A stretch of 64,000 bases of DNA, from positions 124,001-188,000 of the forward strand of contig CALFXJ010000005.1 of the NCBI GenBank assembly GCA_937958105.1, read 5' to 3'. Both the position numbers and the translations under genes were made by a program. Numbering within the stretch: position 1 is the first letter of the stretch; each line of letters begins with the position of its first letter. The notes below the pieces were generated by a model that did no database searches, was not told the origin of the DNA, and saw only the letters and a list, made by a program, of their open reading frames with translations. Shown here piece after piece: positions 35,650-42,896 of the stretch. The stretch is from an uncultured Cellvibrio sp. (GTDB lineage Bacteria > Pseudomonadota > Gammaproteobacteria > Pseudomonadales > Cellvibrionaceae).

Positions 35650-36660
35650 TTAATGGCACATCATCTTATAAGCGAACTGCGCATCCAGGAAGTTAGCGAT
35701 CATGGTAGCGGTCGGCTTCATCCACGGATAAAACAACCAGAAGCTGTGTGGTGCATCGGAAAACTTTTCCACATGATAATTTATCTTCGCGGCTTCAAGA
35801 CGACGGATCATTTCATCCTGCCCGACGCTGAAGCGTTCCTGAGAGCTGTTGATAAACAATACCGGCGGTTTACCTTTGCTAACGTGATAGATAGGCGAGG
35901 CCTCATGCCACAAGGCTGTCCTGGTCGCATAATTTCCACCAAACCACTGCCCCGCCGATGAGGGATTCTTGCGCGGATCATCTTCATGTTTGCGCGCTTC
36001 TTCCGAGGTGAAGTCGGACAAGCCATCGATATTTATGATTGCCTGAACATCGCTGGAGACCTTGTTTTTCTTCGCCTGAATATCAAATTTTTCATCGCCA
36101 TTGGTCATCCCTACCAGAGAAGCGATCTGCCCACCTGCGGAACCGCCGGCAACGGCTATACGCTCCGGATTGATTCCGTAGGTCTTGGCATTCATGCGCA
36201 GCCAGCGCACCGCCGCTTTAACATCGTGAATGGCCGCCGGATAAGGCGCTTCGGGGGATAACCGATAGCTGATGGTGGCCGTCACGTAGCCACGCAGGGC
36301 CAGCTGATGGGCCAGCGGCATCATGTTCTCGCGATAACCTGCCCGCCAGCCACCTCCATGTACCAGCACAACCGCCGGTCGCTGGTCAGCCATGGTCGGT
36401 GCCGGTGCATAAAGATCAAGCTGTAATTCCCGTGGACCGTATTTAACGTAAGTAAGGTTTTTGAAAGCGAGAATGCCCTCCGGCAATGCGCCGTTGAGCA
36501 TGCGCATCTGCGGAAAGTCTGCCACGTATTTGGTGTAGGTTGCTGCCGGTGTGTAGGTATTCTGTGGATCGTTAAAGGAGGTAACAGGAGCCGTGGCGCA
36601 GCCCATCATCAGAGCCAGAAGCGCCATGCCAGTCCAGGAGACCAAATGCCGAAGGTTCAT
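35650..36660 (-). CDS. Lipoprotein alpha/beta-hydrolase (BD-FAE-like esterase)
   Basis: The 336-residue protein has a lipoprotein signal with Cys21 in LMMGC, so it is probably anchored in the membrane. The hydrolase fold shows the oxyanion segment HGGGW (101-105), the nucleophile elbow GGSAGG with Ser174, and a C-terminal His in DAPHSFW. The family includes feruloyl and acetyl esterases; next to xylanase and mannanase genes, deacylation of hemicellulose fragments is a reasonable guess. A paralogue lies 90 bp upstream on the same strand. Confidence 0.85.
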   Translation of the reverse strand: MNLRHLVSWTGMALLALMMGCATAPVTSFNDPQNTYTPAATYTKYVADFPQMRMLNGALPEGILAFKNLTYVKYGPRELQLDLYAPAPTMADQRPAVVLVHGGGWRAGYRENMMPLAHQLALRGYVTATISYRLSPEAPYPAAIHDVKAAVRWLRMNAKTYGINPERIAVAGGSAGGQIASLVGMTNGDEKFDIQAKKNKVSSDVQAIINIDGLSDFTSEEARKHEDDPRKNPSSAGQWFGGNYATRTALWHEASPIYHVSKGKPPVLFINSSQERFSVGQDEMIRRLEAAKINYHVEKFSDAPHSFWLFYPWMKPTATMIANFLDAQFAYKMMCH

Positions 36661-36750
36661 AACGGGTTTCTCTTATTGTTGACCGATTGCAGGAACCGGA
36701 ACAATAAAGCAATGCGTGCCATCTGACCAGTCGCAGTGGCTGCCCCGCTG

Positions 36751-37698
36751 TCAGTGACACGTCATTCGATATTTGAACTGCAGATCCAGAAAGTCGGCGG
36801 TGATGTTAGCGGCGGGATTTACCCAAGGATCAAACAGCCAGAAGCTGTGAGGGCTGCGAGGGATAGTTTCCGCCCGGTGCGGCACGCGGAAATGACTCAG
36901 GCGGGTCAACACTTCTTGGGTTCCGGCCTCATAGGCTTGATCGGCACTGTTCATGATGAACACCGCTGGCATATCTTTGCGGATCTGATTCGCAGGAGAG
37001 GCCTGATGCCGCAACTGAGGCAGTGAAGCATCTGATTTACTCAACCAGGAGGCAACCGGATCAGGATGTCCCGTCTCGCTTTTTACCGGTCCCGCATCCA
37101 GCTGCCAGGGACTGTTGTAACTGAAGATAACCTGCACCTTCTCCCTGTCACCAGCCGTCAAACCAGCCAAAGCCGCGACCGTCCCACCCGCACCGACACC
37201 GCCCAGCGCGATATGGGATGCATCAATGCCGTAGCCCTTGGCATTGTCCCGCATCCAGCGAACGGCCGCCTGTGCATCTTCCACGGCCGCCGGGTAACGC
37301 GCCTGAGGTGCCAGGCGGTATTGGATAGCGGCTACCACATAACCACGTAAAGCCAATTGAATCGCGAGTGGAGCCACCAGTTCCGGCGTACCCGAAAGCC
37401 AGTCACCACCGTGAACCAGAACGATTCCCGGGCGCAGTTCGTCCATGGTGGTAGCCGGTGCGTATAGATCCAGCTGCAATATCTGGGTATCGCGCTGGAT
37501 GTAGGTCAGATCGGAAAATTCAGCAATACCTTCCGGCACCGTGCGGCTGGCGAGTTCAATGTAGGGATGGTGTTTGACTTCCTGACGGTAGACATCATCA
37601 GGCTTGTAGCGGGAAGACGGATGGGATGTGCAGGCAGTCATTACCAGCATCAGCAGCAGTATCGGCAAATGTTGTAACCCCGAACAGACCGTCTTCAT
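36751..37698 (-). CDS. Lipoprotein alpha/beta-hydrolase paralogue lacking the catalytic Ser
   Basis: The 315-residue protein has a lipobox with Cys23 (VMTAC) and shares its whole layout with its downstream neighbour, including RGYVVAAIQYRLAP and SPHSFWLFDPW. The nucleophile elbow reads GGVGAGG, with Gly169 where the neighbour has Ser174, and the oxyanion segment reads HGGDW instead of HGGGW. The codon is GGT, read directly from the sequence. The fold seems intact and the frame is open, so it may bind ligand or protein without hydrolysis. It probably arose by tandem duplication. Confidence 0.82.
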   Translation of the reverse strand: MKTVCSGLQHLPILLLMLVMTACTSHPSSRYKPDDVYRQEVKHHPYIELASRTVPEGIAEFSDLTYIQRDTQILQLDLYAPATTMDELRPGIVLVHGGDWLSGTPELVAPLAIQLALRGYVVAAIQYRLAPQARYPAAVEDAQAAVRWMRDNAKGYGIDASHIALGGVGAGGTVAALAGLTAGDREKVQVIFSYNSPWQLDAGPVKSETGHPDPVASWLSKSDASLPQLRHQASPANQIRKDMPAVFIMNSADQAYEAGTQEVLTRLSHFRVPHRAETIPRSPHSFWLFDPWVNPAANITADFLDLQFKYRMTCH

Positions 37699-37862
37699 CG
37701 CAAAGCCTCGTCACTCATTTATTGTTATCAATATCGCTGTAGTTTCAGGAGTGCACTAGACCATTAAAGTTCATCGCACTGAAGTTCAGGGGTCACATTT
37801 TTACGATAAAGCGGAGTCAAATTCCGACACGAGGAGCTGTTCAGGAAAAACCTTCCAGCAAT

Positions 37863-37893
37863 AAAAAAGCCAGCATAAATGCTGGCTTTTTTA
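37863..37893 (-). terminator. Terminator of the aceE-aceF operon
   Basis: GCCAGCAT (37869-37876) pairs with ATGCTGGC (37879-37886), flanked by six A and six T, giving a T-run on either strand. It starts 16 bp after the aceF stop. Confidence 0.92.
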
Positions 37894-37908
37894 TCAGGGC
37901 AACCGCTG

Positions 37909-39810
37909 TTACAGAACGAGTCGTCTGACATCGGCAATCACACTGGTCAGGAAGGTGAAGAAACGACCGGCATCTGCACCATTGACTGCACGGTGGTCGT
38001 AGGACAGAGAAATCGGCAGCATGTTGCGCGGCACGAATTCCTTACCATTCCACACAGGTTTGATCTGCGCACGGGAAACACCGAGGATCGCTACTTCCGG
38101 AGCGTTTACCATGGGCGTGAAACCACTGCCGCCCATCGCACCGAGGCTGGAGATCGTGAAACAGCCACCCTGCATTTCAGCCGGAGTCAGCTTGCCTTCG
38201 CGCGCTTTCTTGGCCAGTGCATTGACCTCATCAGCCAGTTCCCACAGCCCTTTCTTATCCACGTTGCGTACCACAGGAACCAACAGGCCTATCGGCGTAT
38301 CCACAGCGATACCGATGTGCACATAGTGCTTCTGAACAATGTGCTCACCGTCGTGATGCATAGAGACATTGAAGCTGGGCTCAGCCCGCAGGGCCGCCGC
38401 ACAGGCTTTCAACAGGAACGGCAAAGGCGTCAGCTTGCTGCCACGTTTCTCAGCTTCCGCCTTCAAACCGGTACGGAAGGCTTCCATCTCCGTGATGTCC
38501 ACATCGTCCCATTGTGTTACATGAGGAACGTTGAGCCAGTTGCGGGTCATGTTTTCGGCGGTGAGCTTTTTGATCTTGCTCATCTTGACCATTTCGATCT
38601 CGCCAAACTTGGAGAAATCGACAGCCGGTACGCGAGGAATACCAGAGCCACCACCAACCGGTGCGCCGGATTGCGCGCTGGCTACGATGTTCTTCACATA
38701 GTTGCGCACGTCATCCTTCAGCAGACGACCACGGGGGCCGGTACCGGATACTTTGCCCAGATCCACACCCAGTTGACGAGCCAGCTTACGTACAGCCGGG
38801 CCCGCATAGACGTCACCGGTTTGCACAACTTCTTCAACTTTTGCCGGCGCACTTGGGGCCGGACGGGCAGTTTCTGCTTTCGGAGCGGCCGGTGCTTCAG
38901 CCTTGGCTGGCGCAGCAGCCGGTGCCGGTGCCGGTGCCGCCGCAGCGCCACCAGAAGTAGTCATCACACCAATGACGGAACCCTGAGAAACTTTATCACC
39001 GACGTTGACTGCCACGCTGACGATCTTGCCTGACGCAGTGGCAGGCACTTCCATGGAGGCTTTGTCCGTTTCCAGTACAATCAGCGAATCACCTTCAGCA
39101 ACTTCGTCGCCCGCTTTAACGGATACTTCAATAACGTCCACATCTTCAGCACCGCCGATGTCCGGCACAGTGATGGTGAGTTCAGCACTGCCGGCAGAGG
39201 CAGCGGGTGCAGGAGCTGCTGCCTGCGCAGGAGCGGGCGCAGCTTCAGCGGCACCGCCACTGGTGGCCATAACGCAGATGACACTGCCTTGCGATACTTT
39301 GTCACCAACCTTCACTGACACACTCACGATCTTGCCGGAAGCGGTGGCAGGAACTTCCATGGAAGCCTTGTCGGTTTCCAGTACGATCAGCGAATCACCT
39401 TCAGCAACTTCATCGCCAGGTTTAACGGTAACTTCAATAACATCCACGTCTTCTGCACCGCCGATGTCCGGTACAGTAATGGTAATTTCGCTGGTAGCAG
39501 CAGGCGCTGCGGCAGGTGCCGGTGCAGCGGCCGGGGCTTGAGCGGCAGGAGCGGGTGCAGCCTCAGCGGCACCTTCTGCTTCCACTTCAACCAACACGTC
39601 GTCCTGTGAAACCTTATCTCCCTCTTTCACTTTGATAGCGACAACTTTACCCGCTTTATCGGCAGGAATTTCCATGGACGCTTTGTCCGTTTCGAGTACG
39701 ACGATGGAGTCTCCTTCAGCGATTACATCACCTACTTTCACGGAGATCTCAATTACATCGACGCCTTCTGCCCCACCGATATCGGGCACTTTAATGGTTT
39801 GAATTGCCAC
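37909..39810 (-). CDS. aceF: Pyruvate dehydrogenase E2, dihydrolipoyl acetyltransferase
   Basis: The 633-residue core subunit carries acetyl groups from E1 to CoA. It has three lipoyl domains, each with the ETDKASME lipoylation site, joined by Ala/Pro-rich linkers; then a peripheral-subunit-binding domain (AGPAVRKLARQLGVD...GTGPRGRLLKDD) and a catalytic domain ending in LSYDHRAVNGADAGRF. The active-site motif has Asn in place of the E. coli Asp, as also known in Azotobacter-type E2. Lipoyl domains 2 and 3 are nearly identical. aceE lies 84 bp upstream. Confidence 0.97.
   Translation of the reverse strand: MAIQTIKVPDIGGAEGVDVIEISVKVGDVIAEGDSIVVLETDKASMEIPADKAGKVVAIKVKEGDKVSQDDVLVEVEAEGAAEAAPAPAAQAPAAAPAPAAAPAATSEITITVPDIGGAEDVDVIEVTVKPGDEVAEGDSLIVLETDKASMEVPATASGKIVSVSVKVGDKVSQGSVICVMATSGGAAEAAPAPAQAAAPAPAASAGSAELTITVPDIGGAEDVDVIEVSVKAGDEVAEGDSLIVLETDKASMEVPATASGKIVSVAVNVGDKVSQGSVIGVMTTSGGAAAAPAPAPAAAPAKAEAPAAPKAETARPAPSAPAKVEEVVQTGDVYAGPAVRKLARQLGVDLGKVSGTGPRGRLLKDDVRNYVKNIVASAQSGAPVGGGSGIPRVPAVDFSKFGEIEMVKMSKIKKLTAENMTRNWLNVPHVTQWDDVDITEMEAFRTGLKAEAEKRGSKLTPLPFLLKACAAALRAEPSFNVSMHHDGEHIVQKHYVHIGIAVDTPIGLLVPVVRNVDKKGLWELADEVNALAKKAREGKLTPAEMQGGCFTISSLGAMGGSGFTPMVNAPEVAILGVSRAQIKPVWNGKEFVPRNMLPISLSYDHRAVNGADAGRFFTFLTSVIADVRRLVL
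38940..39500 (-). repeat. Near-identical lipoyl-domain coding repeats in aceF
   Basis: The third and second lipoyl domains (about 38940-39190 and 39255-39500) share long stretches such as DIGGAEDVDVIEV and VPATASGKIVSV, with high similarity at DNA level. The first domain is more diverged. This suggests recent duplication or gene conversion. Confidence 0.8.
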
Positions 39811-39865
39811 TGTAACTCCTCACTTTCTGCAAATTCGATCAACTGTTATTCAATACGAATACAAG

Positions 39866-39890
39866 AACGCCCTCTTTGTAAGAGGGCGTT
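39866..39890 (-). promoter_or_regulatory. Intercistronic hairpin between aceE and aceF
   Basis: AACGCCCTCTT (39866-39876) pairs perfectly with AAGAGGGCGTT (39880-39890) around TGT. On the minus strand it is followed by CTTGTATT, only partly T-rich. It could stabilise the aceE message or act as a partial terminator that sets the E1:E2 ratio. Confidence 0.6.
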
Positions 39891-39894
39891 GGAT

Positions 39895-42546
39895 TTACAC
39901 GCTCATCGGGTCCACTTTCTCTGGATCAATCCCGAATTTCTTAATGGCCTTGGCCACAACGTCAGCTTTGATTTTGCCTTCGTCAGCCAGAGACTTGAGC
40001 GCGGCGATCACCACGAAGTAGCGGTTCACTTCAAAGAAATGACGCAACTTCGCGCGGGAGTCACTGCGACCAAATCCTTCGGTACCCAGAACGGTGTAAG
40101 TGCCGGGTACAAATGCGCGCAATTGCTCGCTGTAGGTTTTCAGGTAGTCGGTAGCGATGACCTTCGGACCTTCACGACCTTCCAGCAGCTCGGTGATATA
40201 GGCTTTCCGCGGTGCTTCGGTCGGGTGCAGCAGGTTCCAGCGGGCAGCACGCTGACCGTCGCGGGTCAGTTCGTTCACGCTGGTTACACTCCATACATCC
40301 GCTTCAACATCAAAGTCGTTACGCAGTAATTCTGCAGCGGCCCGAACTTCGTTCAGGATGGTGCCAGCGCCCATCAGCTGTACACGGTTTTTCTTTTTGC
40401 TCTTGCCCTGCTCCAGCAGATACATCCCTTTGATGATGCCTTCCTCAGCACCTTCCGGCAGATCCGGATGCTGATAGTTTTCATTCATCAGAGTGATGTA
40501 GTAGAAGCAGTTTTCCTTGTCGCGATACATACGCTTCATACCGTCCTGGATGATAACGGCCAGCTCGTAAGCATAGGTCGGATCATAGGTACGGCAGTTC
40601 GGAATGGTGTTGGCCAATACATGGCTGTGGCCATCCTGGTGCTGCAGGCCTTCACCATTGAGCGTTGTACGTCCGGCGGTAGCACCCAGCAGGAAGCCAC
40701 GTGCCTGAGAATCACCAGCAGCCCAGGCGAGATCGCCAATGCGCTGGAAGCCGAACATGGAGTAGTAGATGTAGAACGGAATCATGGGCACGCCATGATT
40801 GCTGTAGGAGGTTGCCGCCGCGATCCAGGAAGACATGGAGCCAGCTTCGTTGATGCCCTCTTCGAGGATCTGGCCGGTAGATGTTTCGTGATAGGACATC
40901 ATCTGGCCAGCGTCATGCGGGACATACTTCTGACCTTCGGAAGAATAGATACCGATGGTCTTGAACATACCTTCCATACCGAAAGTCCGCGCCTCGTCCG
41001 GCACGATCGGGACGATATGTTTACCGACCTGCTTGTCTTTCACCAGCGAAGACAGAATACGCACGAAGCTCATGGTAGTGGAGATTTCGCGTTCGCCGGT
41101 GGACTTGAGTTGCGCAGCAAAAGCTTCGAGCTCCGGCGTCTGCAGTGCTTCAAAGTCCGCTTTACGCGCAGGCAGATAACCTTTCAATGCCTGGCGACGG
41201 GCGCGCAGATATTGCATTTCAGGGCTGTCTTCAGATGGGCGGTAATAGGGAAGCTTGGGAAGGTCTTCGTCACTGATGGGCAGTTCAAAACGATCGCGGA
41301 ATTTCTTGAGGCTTTCAATATCCAGCGATTTGACGGAATGCGTCTTGTTGATCGCCTCGCCGGATGCGCCCATACCGTAACCCTTGACGGTCTGCGCCAG
41401 GATCACAGTCGGTTGACCTTTGGTATTTACCGCTTGATGGTAAGCGTTATATACCTTGCTGGCGTCGTGGCCACCACGTGCAAGATGCAGGATCTCGTCG
41501 TCAGTCATATCGCTGACAAGTTCGAGCAGCTCCGGATATTTACCGAAGAAATGCTCGCGGGTATAAGCGCCGCCGTTGGCTTTGTAATTCTGCATCTCGC
41601 CATCGACTACTTCGTCCATGCGCTTCTGCAACAGGCCGGTTTTGTCTTTTTCAAGCAGACGATCCCAGCTGCTGCCCCACAGCACCTTGATAACGTTCCA
41701 GCCGGCACCACGGAATACACCTTCGAGTTCCTGGACGATCTTGCCGTTGCCGCGTACCGGACCGTCGAGACGCTGCAGGTTACAGTTGATGACGAAGATA
41801 AGGTTGTCGAGTTTTTCGCGGGTTGCCAGCGAAATTGCTCCCAGGCTTTCCGGCTCGTCACACTCACCGTCACCAAGGAAGGCCCAGACTTTACGATCAG
41901 TCTGCGGCACAAGACCACGCGCTTCCATGTAACGGATAAAACGCGCCTGATAGATTGCTTTGATCGGCCCCAGACCCATGGACACGGTCGGGAACTGCCA
42001 ATAGTCCGGCATCAGCCATGGGTGAGGATAGGAAGATAAACCTTTGCCATCGACTTCACGGCGGAAGTTGTCGAGCTGCGCTTCATCGAAGCGGCCTTCG
42101 ACATAGGAGCGCGCATACATACCGGGAGATACGTGGCCCTGGAAATAAACCAGGTCGCCGGGCACATCGCCATCATTACCGCGGAAGAAGTGATTGAAGC
42201 CCACATCATACAGGGTGGCTGATGAAGCAAAAGAAGCAATGTGACCACCCAGGCCATCATCGTTATCGTTGGCTTTCATCACCATCGCCATGGCATTCCA
42301 GCGCACAATAGAACGGATTTTCCGCTCCAGCACGCGATCACCAGGAAACGCGACTTCTTTTTCAGGCGGGATGCTATTGCGATAGGGAGTCTGGATGGAA
42401 GAAGGTTGCGCGATACCTCCATTAACCGCTTTCTCAGAAAGGGCTTGTAACAGGTATGCGGCGCGCTCTTTGCCACCATGGCGAACAACTGATTCCAAGG
42501 CATCCAGCCATTCTTTCGTTTCAATGGCATCGATATCTTCTAGCAT
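39895..42546 (-). CDS. aceE: Pyruvate dehydrogenase E1, homodimeric type
   Basis: The 883-residue thiamine-diphosphate enzyme decarboxylates pyruvate and passes the acetyl group to E2 lipoate. It is the length of gammaproteobacterial AceE. The TPP-binding GDGECDEPES...NCNLQRLDGPV block is present, as are HDASKVYNAYHQAV and HEGLQHQDGHS-like regions (NGEGLQHQDGHS). GAGGAG lies 7 bp before the ATG. A predicted promoter lies about 35-60 bp upstream. aceF follows. Confidence 0.97.
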   Translation of the reverse strand: MLEDIDAIETKEWLDALESVVRHGGKERAAYLLQALSEKAVNGGIAQPSSIQTPYRNSIPPEKEVAFPGDRVLERKIRSIVRWNAMAMVMKANDNDDGLGGHIASFASSATLYDVGFNHFFRGNDGDVPGDLVYFQGHVSPGMYARSYVEGRFDEAQLDNFRREVDGKGLSSYPHPWLMPDYWQFPTVSMGLGPIKAIYQARFIRYMEARGLVPQTDRKVWAFLGDGECDEPESLGAISLATREKLDNLIFVINCNLQRLDGPVRGNGKIVQELEGVFRGAGWNVIKVLWGSSWDRLLEKDKTGLLQKRMDEVVDGEMQNYKANGGAYTREHFFGKYPELLELVSDMTDDEILHLARGGHDASKVYNAYHQAVNTKGQPTVILAQTVKGYGMGASGEAINKTHSVKSLDIESLKKFRDRFELPISDEDLPKLPYYRPSEDSPEMQYLRARRQALKGYLPARKADFEALQTPELEAFAAQLKSTGEREISTTMSFVRILSSLVKDKQVGKHIVPIVPDEARTFGMEGMFKTIGIYSSEGQKYVPHDAGQMMSYHETSTGQILEEGINEAGSMSSWIAAATSYSNHGVPMIPFYIYYSMFGFQRIGDLAWAAGDSQARGFLLGATAGRTTLNGEGLQHQDGHSHVLANTIPNCRTYDPTYAYELAVIIQDGMKRMYRDKENCFYYITLMNENYQHPDLPEGAEEGIIKGMYLLEQGKSKKKNRVQLMGAGTILNEVRAAAELLRNDFDVEADVWSVTSVNELTRDGQRAARWNLLHPTEAPRKAYITELLEGREGPKVIATDYLKTYSEQLRAFVPGTYTVLGTEGFGRSDSRAKLRHFFEVNRYFVVIAALKSLADEGKIKADVVAKAIKKFGIDPEKVDPMSV

Positions 42547-42896
42547 TCAAATCTCCTCAAACTATGCGCGCTATGGCCCATATAAACGTAGCGACAGTAT
42601 CAAACAAAGGAATTGGGAAGGGTGTAACCGCAGCTTGTAGTGTTACAGAAGTTATTGATTTCTGTAGGTTTATTGGCGGTTTCGCTCCAGCATCGGACCG
42701 AAAAAATCCCCGAATTCTTACATATATGACGTTTTTTTACCAGCCCCGCTACTCATATGTACCCTGCCACGAGGCACGCAAAAGTATTGCGCATTTTTTG
42801 CTCAAACCACCCGCCATTGCTGACATGGGGACTGATGGCAAGTTCATTTAAAAGCGGAGACGGTTAACCAGCGACGGCGCCGAAAAAATTTATCTG
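42547..42896. other. Intergenic region between aceE and the M16 protease gene
   Basis: This 350-bp gap holds the aceE promoter candidate at 42579-42607. No gene, clear PdhR-type site or strong terminator for the M16 gene was recognised. Confidence 0.5.
42579..42607 (-). promoter_or_regulatory. Predicted sigma70 promoter of aceE
   Basis: On the minus strand TTGTTT (42602-42607) and TATATG (42579-42584) are separated by exactly 17 bp, about 33 bp before the aceE start codon. Prediction by consensus only. Confidence 0.5.

Noticed and set aside
37909..38050. Asn in the E2 active-site motif DHRAVNG as damage
   Set aside because: Asn at this place is known in functional E2 of the Pseudomonas/Azotobacter type.
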